A stretch of 64,000 nucleotides of DNA from Candidatus Poseidoniaceae archaeon (GTDB taxonomy: Archaea > Thermoplasmatota > Poseidoniia > Poseidoniales > Poseidoniaceae). Every line of letters begins with the position of its first letter. Within the stretch, counting starts at the first letter, position 1. This document shows, in pieces, positions 44,465-54,700 of the stretch. A program made the translations under genes and the position numbers. Under the pieces are notes generated by a model. The model worked only from the letters and a program-made list of their open reading frames with translations, was not told the origin of the DNA and made no database searches. The stretch is taken from NCBI GenBank assembly GCA_938084675.1, contig CALKGM010000016.1, positions 1-64,000 of the forward strand, read 5' to 3'.

Positions 44465-47400
44465 ATGAGCTTAACACACAATCAAATGGCCTATGTTGCA
44501 ATCGTATCAACATTGATTTTCGGTTCGCTTTTCGTTGGTGTATCCGGTTTCTTTCAAACAAGTGAAGATATTGGTGGATTCGAATCCGCGGTTGAAGATG
44601 ATTTGCGCGGAGAAACCGATGCTATCGCTGATTCAACGGACTCGGATGATGATGGACTCTCTGACCGTCTTGAGGAGACTCAATACGGTACCGACCCTCA
44701 AGATAAGGATACGGATAACGACGGTATGGAAGACGGTTGGGAAGTACAACACGGTCTCAATCCCCTTGATAATGGAGATTCAGAAGATTTAGAAGTGGAT
44801 CCTACTCAAAGCGATGAAACAGAAGATGCTTCCATTGAAAACGAAAGTGATTCGTGGCCGGACCCTAACCAAGGACCGAATGGAGACCCTGACCAAGACG
44901 GATTGACAAATCAAGCTGAACAGGATTTGGGTACAGACCCACAACGTGCAGATACAGACAATGACGGTTTGAACGACCGATGGGAGTCCCAATACACCAT
45001 GGTTGTGCAATCTCCTGCCGGTGAAGTCACACTGTTCAACCCACTTGATGGAAATTGGGATTGTGTCCTCCTTGACCAAGCAATGCAAGATGTTTTGGAG
45101 AGTCGTTTTAATGGTGAAAACGGATTGCCAGAGTGGGATTCACTCGCTTCTAATGGACGCCATTCTTGTGATATGGTTCTTGACAGCGATGATGATGGAC
45201 TTGCCAACTTTGAGGAAGAATCTTACGGAACAAATCCAACGGAAAGAGATTCAGATATGGACCTCATTGATGATATCATTGAGGTGGAAAACGCGACCAT
45301 TCTAATGTTCACCGACCTCGGTGAGAACTGCAACGCTGGGCTTGAAGTTGCTAACGAGCATGTCGGCCCATTCTTTGGAAAAGAACGCAGTTGGTTCCTT
45401 TTGGATATGGATGGAGATGGATTGCTCAACGGCCCCTCTGATTGGGATACTGACGGAGACGGCATGCCCGATGGTTTCGAATTTTGTTATTCGGACCCCT
45501 TGATGGGTGCCCCGAATCCTGCCTACGTAATGGACCCTGCCAACGCCTCAGACGGTTACCATGACTGGGACGAAGATGGTATGAACAACGTCGAAGAATA
45601 CGAAGTAGCACAAATTTTTGGGCCGACAAACTTCACATCGCCTTGGAGACTTGATACTGACCTTGACGATATGCCTGATGGGTGGGAGGCAACTAACGGC
45701 CTCAATCCTAGAGACGGTAACAACAGAGACGACGACCCAGACCGAGATGGATGGGACGTTGACCAAGACGGAAACGTTGTATATGCAACGCTGGAAAACA
45801 CAGCCGTCGTTCACGCCATTTATGTTGAACTCAATGAACAAGTACTTGCAAATCAAACGGTAATCAGTGCTCGTATCACACTTGGCGGTGGAAACCAACA
45901 GATCGTCACCTTAGCCGCTCCAGTCGATGGATACGTTTACTCAATTAACGTAGAAGTTGGCCAGTCCATTGATTCAAGAATCTTCTCATGGGCATCAATC
46001 GTTGAGGAAGAAGAACGATTTACCAACGTGATGGAATATATGGCCAATGACCGTGACGGTGATGGCATAATTGACGGGCGCAGTACTGACCCTCTTAATT
46101 CCGACACAGATGCTGATGGTCTTATTGATGGGATTGAAGTGATGGGATGGGAAATTCTTGTCGTTAATCGTGGAGTTCAGCCCACCTGGGTTACTTCAGA
46201 TCCTGGCTTGTACGATACAGATGCTGACGGTTTGAGTGACTTCGCTGAATTCTCGTCCGTATGCAACGGTGGTGGATCGAATGCATCCAATCCGGATACG
46301 GATTCCGATGGACTTAGCGATCTCCAAGAAGCAGGAGACAACTTCATGTGGGATGGAGAATATTACTCCACAAGCCCTTGCATGTTTGATACCGATAACG
46401 ATGGTCTTGAAGATGGAGAAGAAGTCATTGCAGGCGAAGATAATTTCCTCACCCACGCTAATAACTCCGACACAGATAACGACGGACTGATTGACGGACA
46501 TGAAGTCCTCTTCGTACCTCGTCCGTTCCAGAATCCAACGAACCCACTTCTCAACGATACAGATTCCGATGGAATGCTTGATGGATGGGAAATGCAAGTC
46601 AAATCTGCTGAAGATAATACCAACTCTCACAGCCTTTGGGTTGCTACTTCCTCATGGGAGCGTCCGGGATGCGATGCGTCTCAAGGTAATTCATGCACCA
46701 TGCAACCAGGCGGCTATGTCTGGCAGAATTGGCTTGGTGGATTCGCTTTGGAGCCTAAATTCCAAGTTAATGAGATGAACATCACAGGATTCCTCATGCC
46801 AGGGAATTCTCTCTGCGACGGATGCAATGGACGATGGGCGCTTGACCCGTCACTTGATTCGCTCAAGGATGATACCTTCGATATTGATAATGATACACTA
46901 GCAAATGCCCAAGAAGCACCTGACCGATGGAATACAAACCCTGTTGATGATGATTCTGACGGTGACCGACTTCCCGATGGATGGGAAGTTTACTACTCGC
47001 GCCTCGCCCTAGAACTTGGCCTGGTGGACAATGAAACGATTGGAGCCTATGGTGCACGTGGTGTAATGGATCCTTCTATGCCGGACAGTGACCTTGACGG
47101 AATTGAAGACGGTTTTGAAGACCCCGATATGGATGGTTTGAACCGGTCCGGACTCATCAAACGATATTGTCCAGGATACAACGATACTTCGAACTCTGAA
47201 TGTAATATTGACCCTGATTCTCCCGACGGACAGCGCTTCTACGGTAATCTAGAAAACTACACGAATTTTGAGGAGATGCAAAACGGTACAAATCCAATCA
47301 CCAATGATACCGATGGCGATGACTGGAATGATGGTCCTGAGGTTTACTATCAAGACCATGACGATGATGGTATGGCTACTGGATGGGAATATCACTTCCA

Positions 47401-47548
47401 ATTTGATCCGTTTGATGGTAATGACAGAATGGTTGACACCGACGGTGATGGCCACGTGAACTTCTGTGAGTACAAGTGGGATTCCAACCCAAGAAACCCA
47501 GTGTCCTATCCTGGACAGGGTGAGTTGTGTGACCCGTTCTCTGATTGA
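44465..47548 (+). CDS. Secreted Ca-binding repeat protein (thrombospondin type 3-like)
   Basis: About 1027 residues. One N-terminal helix (MAYVAIVSTLIFGSLFVGVSGFF) serves as signal/anchor. The rest is dominated by repeated acidic loops of the form D-x-D-x-DG-x-x-D-x-x-E (e.g. DSDDDGLSDRLEE, DTDNDGMEDGWE, DTDGDGHVNFCE), well over a dozen copies along the whole length, each usually followed by an aromatic or 'GTNP' turn. These are thrombospondin type 3/EF-loop calcium sites. Some cysteines could stabilise the repeats. No enzymatic domain was seen; a calcium-stiffened adhesin or surface scaffold is likely. ATG 44465 was chosen over 44447. Followed after 18 nt by a second surface protein. Confidence 0.86.
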   Translation: MSLTHNQMAYVAIVSTLIFGSLFVGVSGFFQTSEDIGGFESAVEDDLRGETDAIADSTDSDDDGLSDRLEETQYGTDPQDKDTDNDGMEDGWEVQHGLNPLDNGDSEDLEVDPTQSDETEDASIENESDSWPDPNQGPNGDPDQDGLTNQAEQDLGTDPQRADTDNDGLNDRWESQYTMVVQSPAGEVTLFNPLDGNWDCVLLDQAMQDVLESRFNGENGLPEWDSLASNGRHSCDMVLDSDDDGLANFEEESYGTNPTERDSDMDLIDDIIEVENATILMFTDLGENCNAGLEVANEHVGPFFGKERSWFLLDMDGDGLLNGPSDWDTDGDGMPDGFEFCYSDPLMGAPNPAYVMDPANASDGYHDWDEDGMNNVEEYEVAQIFGPTNFTSPWRLDTDLDDMPDGWEATNGLNPRDGNNRDDDPDRDGWDVDQDGNVVYATLENTAVVHAIYVELNEQVLANQTVISARITLGGGNQQIVTLAAPVDGYVYSINVEVGQSIDSRIFSWASIVEEEERFTNVMEYMANDRDGDGIIDGRSTDPLNSDTDADGLIDGIEVMGWEILVVNRGVQPTWVTSDPGLYDTDADGLSDFAEFSSVCNGGGSNASNPDTDSDGLSDLQEAGDNFMWDGEYYSTSPCMFDTDNDGLEDGEEVIAGEDNFLTHANNSDTDNDGLIDGHEVLFVPRPFQNPTNPLLNDTDSDGMLDGWEMQVKSAEDNTNSHSLWVATSSWERPGCDASQGNSCTMQPGGYVWQNWLGGFALEPKFQVNEMNITGFLMPGNSLCDGCNGRWALDPSLDSLKDDTFDIDNDTLANAQEAPDRWNTNPVDDDSDGDRLPDGWEVYYSRLALELGLVDNETIGAYGARGVMDPSMPDSDLDGIEDGFEDPDMDGLNRSGLIKRYCPGYNDTSNSECNIDPDSPDGQRFYGNLENYTNFEEMQNGTNPITNDTDGDDWNDGPEVYYQDHDDDGMATGWEYHFQFDPFDGNDRMVDTDGDGHVNFCEYKWDSNPRNPVSYPGQGELCDPFSD

Positions 47549-47566
47549 ACCGCTTAGTGAGAATGC

Positions 47567-49204
47567 ATGATTCGAACACCAAAACATGCTTTACAAACAC
47601 AATGTTGTTTGATGCTTGTACTGCTGTTCTGTCTTCCCATCGCACCACTTTCTTCAGCCGGTCATGGCAACAATCACGGAAGCAATAGCGATGCTAATGT
47701 CCCATTTTCTTTTGATCAAGAACAGGGAATCAACATTTTGGGGATGCTTGAACTTTCGGGCGAATCTCAATTTCAACTACGTGATGCAACGTGGTCCCTG
47801 TATGACATTACCCGAATCAATGAACCATTGCTCGAAGGTGATTACCTCACCGCTGTATTCCCAATGTCTGAAGGATATTTTTGGGAATTATCAGTAAATG
47901 TATCCGATTATGAATGCACATGTATGATTGAAATATCGTTCCCCGGGCCAAATGAAGCGTTGCATGTTCATCCATTGTTTGTGTACATTGGTTCAACCAA
48001 TCATCAACCCATACTTCTTCCAACTGACTTTGAGCATAACTTTGGGCACATGAGAAATGGTTCATCTCAAGATAACGGACAAGCTGGCGGTATGATTCAA
48101 GTAGATGAGCAATTGGATTTACAACTGAATCCTTTGAACGGGAAACTTGTTGAATTCAATCTCATTACTCCAAACGGTGACCTCAACGGCTCAATGCTGA
48201 AAGCAGATGTTTGTCAAGCACCATACGATGTTTGCTTGGACGAAGGAAAGACCATAACTTTGAATTCAGAATTACAGGACAATACCCTCTCTGTTCAATT
48301 GAATTCATCTCTCGTGAATGATGAAGAGGGCATCTGGAAATTTTCATTTTTTGCTCAAGATAATCTATTGAGGACCTCTTTCCAACAGGATATGTTGTTT
48401 ATTTACGACATAACTTCACCATCTCTCATAATTAATATGGGTTCTTCAGCAGGGGAGCATGAACAACTATCTGTCTTTTCAGAAGTAACGGACGGATATA
48501 CAGGTTCCTTCATTCAAGAAACCTGGAAAATAACCCTCCCAAATGGGTCCGTCCGAGCACCTCTTTCCGGTGAATTGATTGACGCGAGCCACTTGGTGTT
48601 TAATTTCAGCCAATCTGGGGAATACGCTCTTGAGTTGACTGGAAGAGATAAAGCCGGTAACATGAATTCTACCAGTGTTCAATTCAACATCATCAATCAG
48701 ATTCCAGTTGCAGTTATCTCCATCGACGGTTTGACCACCAAAAACGACCAAACCGTTCAAATGAATCTGGGTGGGAATTGGAGTATCCTAGCAACGGATA
48801 GTTATGATAATGAGGCAATTGATTACTTGTGGATCATCGGTTCTTCAACTTCTATCCGAGGTGTAGAATCGCTATCTTTTGATGATTTCAAATCAGCAGG
48901 TACCTATTCTGTTGAACTCATTGTTTTCGATGATGATGGTTCAACAAATTCAACGAGCATCCAACTGGAAATTCAAGTAAACGATGACGTTGGTTCCTCG
49001 GGTCCAAATATCGGGGTGGTAGCATTCGTTGGCCTTGTACTGTTTGTGGCGATTTCCTCAATTTCTTATCTAATATTTAACAAAAAAGATACGGTTTCAC
49101 TGCCAAAATGGTCTGCTACTAATCCAATGGTTTCTCCGCCTTCGGAATCGGCTGATGAAGATTTGAATGATGCAACGATTGAAGAAGCCTCGGCTCTTGG
49201 ATGA
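47567..49204 (+). CDS. Cell-surface protein with PKD-like domain and C-terminal anchor
   Basis: 545 residues. Signal peptide (hydrophobic ~13-31, cleavage near AGHGNN), several beta-sandwich segments, a PKD-like domain at about 380-470 (NQIPVAVISID..., YLWIIG..., GTYSVELIVFDDDGST) and one C-terminal membrane helix (about 477-500), followed by a short acidic cytoplasmic tail. There are many N-x-S/T sites, so it may be glycosylated. It is likely a surface protein made with the upstream TSP3-type protein. pepP follows after 3 nt. Confidence 0.82.
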   Translation: MIRTPKHALQTQCCLMLVLLFCLPIAPLSSAGHGNNHGSNSDANVPFSFDQEQGINILGMLELSGESQFQLRDATWSLYDITRINEPLLEGDYLTAVFPMSEGYFWELSVNVSDYECTCMIEISFPGPNEALHVHPLFVYIGSTNHQPILLPTDFEHNFGHMRNGSSQDNGQAGGMIQVDEQLDLQLNPLNGKLVEFNLITPNGDLNGSMLKADVCQAPYDVCLDEGKTITLNSELQDNTLSVQLNSSLVNDEEGIWKFSFFAQDNLLRTSFQQDMLFIYDITSPSLIINMGSSAGEHEQLSVFSEVTDGYTGSFIQETWKITLPNGSVRAPLSGELIDASHLVFNFSQSGEYALELTGRDKAGNMNSTSVQFNIINQIPVAVISIDGLTTKNDQTVQMNLGGNWSILATDSYDNEAIDYLWIIGSSTSIRGVESLSFDDFKSAGTYSVELIVFDDDGSTNSTSIQLEIQVNDDVGSSGPNIGVVAFVGLVLFVAISSISYLIFNKKDTVSLPKWSATNPMVSPPSESADEDLNDATIEEASALG

Positions 49205-49207
49205 GTT

Positions 49208-50581
49208 ATGTTCGCTGATGCTTTGGCTCGGTTGCCCCCGCAGCCCGCTCCAACTCCCGTTGTTGAATACAAGCAACGGCAAGACCGCCTGACATCACAA
49301 TTCAAGAACGACGACCTGTTTATCCTAGCGGCGCCAGGGGAGGCTGTACACTCGAATGATGTCCACTACAGATTCCGAACCGCAAGTGATATTCTCTACC
49401 TTACCGGATGGTCAGACCCAGAATCATCTGTTGTCCTTCGATTTGATGAAGGGTGCTGGAAAACATGTCTGTTCGTGCAACCCAAAGACACACTGAAGGA
49501 AATTTGGGAAGGACGCCGTCCCGGAGTAGAGGGTGCGCTCGCAGATTATGCTGTGGACGAGGCATACCCCAGTTCTGAGTTAGAAGATTGCCTCGATGAA
49601 TGGTTTCCAAAATGCAAACGTGTATTTCACCGAGGAGGAGTAAATGTTCACCTTGATGGGATGGTGGATTCTGCAGTTCTTCGAAGAGACCGTCCCCGCC
49701 AGCATTTTGGAACCGGTCCCTTTGTCGTCCAAGACCCTACATCACTTCTTGCTGAATTACGACTGCGAAAATCAGCATCTGAAATTGAACAGATGAAATA
49801 TGCAAGCGATGTCGCGAGCCTCGCTCATGAACTTGCAATGCGCCACAGCAAAGACGGTGTTAACGAAGGGCAATTGCAGGCTATCATCGAAGGTTTCTTT
49901 TCCTATGCAGGGGCTTCAGGATGGTCTTATCCATCCATCGTTGGATGTGGCGAAAATGCAACGATCCTTCATTACACTGTCAATAATGATGATTGTCATG
50001 ACGGAGAGGTTATTCTCATTGATGCAGGCGCAGAATATCGTGGATATGCCAGTGATATTACCCGTTCATGGCCGATTTCCGGGAAGTTTACAGAGGCTCA
50101 ACAAGAAATATACAGCCTTGTATTGAAGTCCCAAGAAGCAGCCATAGCAGCGTGTAAGGTTGGAAACCCTTACACAGCACCTCACGACGAAGCACGCCGT
50201 GTACTTGCTGAGGGATTGATTGAACTTGGGGTCATCTCCCAAACACTTGATGATGCGCTGGACCCGATGAATGGTGAACTTAGAAACTGGTACATGCATA
50301 ACACAAGTCATTGGATTGGGTTGGACGTTCACGATGTTGGAGTCTACAAGCCAGGTGGGACGCCTCGAATGCTTGAATCCGGTATGTGTCTAACAGTTGA
50401 ACCTGGATTGTATTTTGGGGCTTGGAGGCCAGATGTCAATTGTCCTGAACGGTATGCAAACATTGGTATTCGTATTGAAGACGATGTATTGGTGACCGAG
50501 AACGGTCCCGTTGTGTTAACAAGTGCTTGCCCAAAATCAGTAGAGGATATACAATCCATCGTCGGCCAACCTTTGTCTTGA
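49208..50581 (+). CDS. pepP: Xaa-Pro aminopeptidase (M24B)
   Basis: 457 residues. Cleaves the N-terminal residue before proline. The pita-bread fold metal ligands are visible: Asp in ILIDAGAEYRGY, Asp in ASDITRSWP, His in GLDVHDVGVY, Glu in LTVEPGLY and Glu in IGIRIEDDVLV. N-terminal creatinase-like domain: VHYRFRTASDILYLTGW. It has no signal peptide, so it acts in the cytoplasm on imported peptides. It probably shares a transcript with the upstream surface protein and with mqnC 9 nt downstream. Confidence 0.94.
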   Translation: MFADALARLPPQPAPTPVVEYKQRQDRLTSQFKNDDLFILAAPGEAVHSNDVHYRFRTASDILYLTGWSDPESSVVLRFDEGCWKTCLFVQPKDTLKEIWEGRRPGVEGALADYAVDEAYPSSELEDCLDEWFPKCKRVFHRGGVNVHLDGMVDSAVLRRDRPRQHFGTGPFVVQDPTSLLAELRLRKSASEIEQMKYASDVASLAHELAMRHSKDGVNEGQLQAIIEGFFSYAGASGWSYPSIVGCGENATILHYTVNNDDCHDGEVILIDAGAEYRGYASDITRSWPISGKFTEAQQEIYSLVLKSQEAAIAACKVGNPYTAPHDEARRVLAEGLIELGVISQTLDDALDPMNGELRNWYMHNTSHWIGLDVHDVGVYKPGGTPRMLESGMCLTVEPGLYFGAWRPDVNCPERYANIGIRIEDDVLVTENGPVVLTSACPKSVEDIQSIVGQPLS

Positions 50582-50590
50582 GGGAGTTCT

Positions 50591-51784
50591 ATGAGTTGGT
50601 CAAAGGTACTGGAGCGACAGCGGGAATGGAATTCTGCAAACGCTTCACAACTGCGCTTAACCGAAGAAGAAGCAACGTTGCTCTACAATGATGCTCCACT
50701 GCACGCACTCATGCAGGCAGCTCACGCTAGAAGGCTAGCAATGCATCCTGACGGGAAGGTAACGTATCTCATTGACCGGAACATCAACTACACAAATATC
50801 TGCACCATCAACTGTCAGTTTTGTTCATTCTATCGTCCTCCTGGACACGCAGAGACGTATACTCAAACATTTGAAGAAATCTCAAACCGTATCATTGAAC
50901 TTGAAGCCATTGGGGGTGTTCGCATTTTGATGCAAGGAGGGGTGAACCCCGAATTGCCCATCGAATGGTACACCGATTTGATTGCCCATTTATGCAAACA
51001 ACACCCCACCATCCACTTGGATTGCTTTAGCCCGATTGAAATTGAAGGAATTGCTGAGGTTTCAGGCTTGTCAACACTTGAGGTTCTCACACTCTTCCAA
51101 AACGCAGGCATGCACGGACTTCCAGGGGGAGGGGCTGAGATGCTCGTTGAGGATGTGCGCACCGATGTCTCGCCCAAGAAAGGTCATCCTTCAAACTGGC
51201 TAAGAGTTATGGAAGAAGCTCAATCTTTGGGTCTCACAACGAGCGCAACCAACGTGATTGGATTTGGAGAGTCAATGGCGCAGCGAGTTGAACACATGGC
51301 TCGCATAAGGGAGCTACAGGATGCATCATTACAACAGCACGGTAAAGGATTCACATCGTTTATTGCATGGCCGGTTCAATTGGAAACAAACACCTTTGGT
51401 AAACGAAACAAAGGACAAAACAAACACACTCTAGGTGCTGGTTCCTCTGAATATCTCCGACACATTGCAATTTCCCGGCTCTATTTAGACAGTATTGAAC
51501 ACATACAAGCATCATGGCCAACAATGGGCCTTGCAATCTCGCAGATGGCCCTCTTGGGAGGGGCAGATGATGCAGGCTCAACAATGATGGAAGAGAATGT
51601 TGTATCCGCATCTGGTACGAAGAAATTGGAAGCCTCTGAGATAGAACTCCAGGATTCGATTCGAAGAGCAGGTTTCAAACCACAGCGGAGAAACAGCGAC
51701 TACGAGGAATTAGACACACCTCTCGTATCGCAAGATCCGAGCTTGATGGCTGCTCCTACACCGAACGCATCTAAGATGTCGTAG
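50591..51784 (+). CDS. mqnC: Radical SAM dehypoxanthine futalosine cyclase (MqnC)
   Basis: 397 residues. Radical SAM cluster motif C71-x3-C75-x2-C78 in NYTNICTINCQFCSFYR, with the MqnC/CofH-family context YLIDRNINYTN. Other family blocks: GGVRILMQGGVNPELPIEWY, LDCFSPIEIEGIA, AGMHGLPGGGAEMLVEDVR. It catalyses a ring-forming step of the futalosine route to menaquinone. MqnE and CofH/CofG are close relatives; the 'DRNINYTN' and 'MQGGVNP' phrases favour MqnC. An SD (gagggag) precedes ATG 50591. It overlaps the convergent lipoprotein gene by 14 nt. Confidence 0.85.
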   Translation: MSWSKVLERQREWNSANASQLRLTEEEATLLYNDAPLHALMQAAHARRLAMHPDGKVTYLIDRNINYTNICTINCQFCSFYRPPGHAETYTQTFEEISNRIIELEAIGGVRILMQGGVNPELPIEWYTDLIAHLCKQHPTIHLDCFSPIEIEGIAEVSGLSTLEVLTLFQNAGMHGLPGGGAEMLVEDVRTDVSPKKGHPSNWLRVMEEAQSLGLTTSATNVIGFGESMAQRVEHMARIRELQDASLQQHGKGFTSFIAWPVQLETNTFGKRNKGQNKHTLGAGSSEYLRHIAISRLYLDSIEHIQASWPTMGLAISQMALLGGADDAGSTMMEENVVSASGTKKLEASEIELQDSIRRAGFKPQRRNSDYEELDTPLVSQDPSLMAAPTPNASKMS

Positions 51785-54700
51785 GGCCGTAGTAAACCAC
51801 CCATATCACAGCCCGAATATTTCGTTGGCCGTTTCCAACACCGTCCGAAGGGACATATTCCTGTCCGTTGTAATATCCACGGTAGACCATGTGATTGTTG
51901 TTATCGGTACCATTGTCAACCCAATCTGTGATGTCGTAAGTCCATTGCTTCACATCCTGGCCAGCACACCATCCTGCCCTTCCAAATGGCCATGAACCAA
52001 ATTGATTAGCAACAACGCCGTTACGAACTTCATTTTCACAACCCTCGTTATTATAAACGATTGGATGCCATTCGTAAATTTGGTTAGATCCCATTGTGTA
52101 GTAATGTTGGTGATCGCAGAATTCAGCGCAATTTGCATTATCCTTCCCAAATCCATGGCCGGTAATCGTTGCTACAATTTCGACCTTAGTTGCCCATGAT
52201 GGTGTCGTGAAATTGAGTTGTCTGTTGTACAATGATTCGTTGTTATAGGTGCCATCAAACTGGCCTCCGCTGAAAGCGTAGGTTGCATCAATGGCTCGTT
52301 CGCCACTGCCCCAATTACTGAACAGGAAGGTGACGGTTAAGTCCCCCTTGTTTGCTCCTCCGTACTTGAAGCGCCGTTCTTCACCATCGTCAAGCATAAA
52401 CAAATATGGAGAGATATCAGTCAGCCACTGGCCTTCTCGACCGTAGGTTGTGATCCAACGCATAATCTCAGTACTACACTTTGAAGAATCATTTGAATCA
52501 CAAATGTAGAGGTTGGCTAAATAATCCCATTCGTGACATCCCCCATAACTCTGGTCAGAGTTTTGATATCTGTTTTTACGCTCGTAACAAGCATGTTCAT
52601 GGTACACTTCTAAGGTGTCATATGTAGAAAGGTCATTTGGTAAATCAAATGTGGAATTTGCGAATGATGAGAATCCTCCACCCCAACCACCCGTATGGCG
52701 CTGGAAATCAAGAATATCAATTGCATGTACGCCTGGATCTTGTTCACGAATTTTTACTGGAAATTCTGCAACCCATTGATTTGGCTCATGTGATAAATGG
52801 TACGGGTCATTTGATTGAGTGGTCCATGCGTACAATGAACCTGTTTCTCGGGATAGTTGGAATCTGTCGATTCCCATAAAGAATGGATTATTGAACGAAG
52901 AAATCATTGAACCAAGGCCACCCCCAAGGTTACTCGCGTCAACATCAATGTAGTGGATTCGGTTTCCCCATTTCGTTTCTTCAGAGGTGGTTAAACCCGC
53001 AAGGACACTGTTACGTTGCTGAATGACATCGTTGTGATATGAATTATCAAACGAACCATAGAATAAGTGCATGTTCTCAGGGAGATTACGAATAAATTTA
53101 CCTGGATTTTGCCCCCAAGTTGCTGAATTCGAAGAACCACTTGAATCGGTATACTTGAACATAAACATGTAAACATCATTTCCTGTCCATTCATTCTGGA
53201 AATTATAAGTCCCACTGAGTGTGGGGAATGAAAAGTTGGGGACAGTTTGCATTGGTCCATTCAAGGTTGAGGCACTCGTCCAATTCACAGGAACTTGAAC
53301 AACCGCACATCCTACAGCATCAACAGTCCATCGTTCTGGTGATTCTGGACATACATCCACATTGGCGAAAACTCCGTCTCCATCAAGGTCAGCGCATCCA
53401 ACTGTGTTGACGGTAAGGCCGGCAGGAGTTCCCTCGCACTGATCGAGTGAATCGTTAATGCCGTCTTGGTCGGTATCACGTTGGACCGCAGAACATCCGA
53501 CATCGTTGACAGTTGTAGAATTGAGTGGGGTTTCTGGGCACAAATCTAATGGCGCACCCGTTGAGTTGACATCATTCACACCGTCGTTATCGTCATCATC
53601 ATCTTCAGTGGAATCCTTGCACCCATCTTGGTCCCAATCTGTTGTTGAATTGGTCTGCCAGAGGATAGTCCCTTTTGGACACTGGTCACTTAAATCATCA
53701 AAATCATCATTGTCATCATTGGCATCTTCGTCGAGGTCAGAACAACCATCGCTATCCCAATCGCTGTAATCATTAGAAGTCCAACCGAGTAGGCCTACTG
53801 GACACATATCATCAACATCCAAAACCCCATCCCCATCATCATCTTCATCTTCGTTCGTGTCATGGCATCCATCAGAATCATAATCAGCGGATGGAGTACT
53901 CACCCATCCGTAGGAACCAGGGCATAGGTCAAGAGCGTCAGTAATGCCATCATTGTCGTCGTCATTATCTTCGCTACTGTCTTTACAACCATCTCTATCA
54001 CCATCGGTAGCCTCATTTGAGACCCATCCTTCTTCTTTTCCAATTCCTTGTGGACAAGCGTCGTCAACAGTTGGTATTCCATCTCCATCCTCGTCTAGAC
54101 CAGCGCCTTCTATCACAATTTGAGTTACAAATGTGTCACTTAATTGATTAAATTGGCCACAGATTGCATGGGTTGTGAGGGAGACTGTGTCAGTTGAATC
54201 CGTAAAATCCATGAGTTTCCTCCACGTGGATTCAGGGGTTAAACCAAGAGTTCCGGATGTTCCATCGCTGATTGTGTACGTCAGTGAACAAGTCGTAGGA
54301 CTCGCATGCTCAACTGAACCCTCAAACCAAATCACTCCCGGTTGTTCTAATGTGATACGAGATGGCGCAGTAATAATTGGTGCATCTTCCACGGGCTCAA
54401 CCACTTCAATAAGATGGAGCAACGGCTCTAACGATGGCTCCATTATGCTCGAACCTGCGTTGGTGAACGTCAAGCGAACAATGTATTCTCCAATCAATTC
54501 TGTGGTAAACGACAATTTGTATCCATCTGTTTGCTTCACCCAAGTGAGCTCCTGTAACGATGAAAACGTGGGCGTTAGAACGGAAGGGGTGACATCATAT
54601 TCTCCGACACCGATTTGTTCAACATTTACAAGAAGAGTTGCCTCCTCTCCCATAATAATAGTATTCGGTGCAAGAGCCCAAGATGCTTTGATTTCGTATG

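Noticed and set aside
45426-47648. Minus-strand frames opposite the TSP3 and PKD-like genes
   Set aside because: They arise from repetitive Asp/Gly codons (GAT, GAC) of the plus-strand repeats; not independent genes.
53301-54113. Repetitive tcatcatcg-like DNA considered as a tandem repeat or CRISPR
   Set aside because: It is the coding sequence of the TSP3 Asp-rich loops on the minus strand; repeats are irregular with no spacers.
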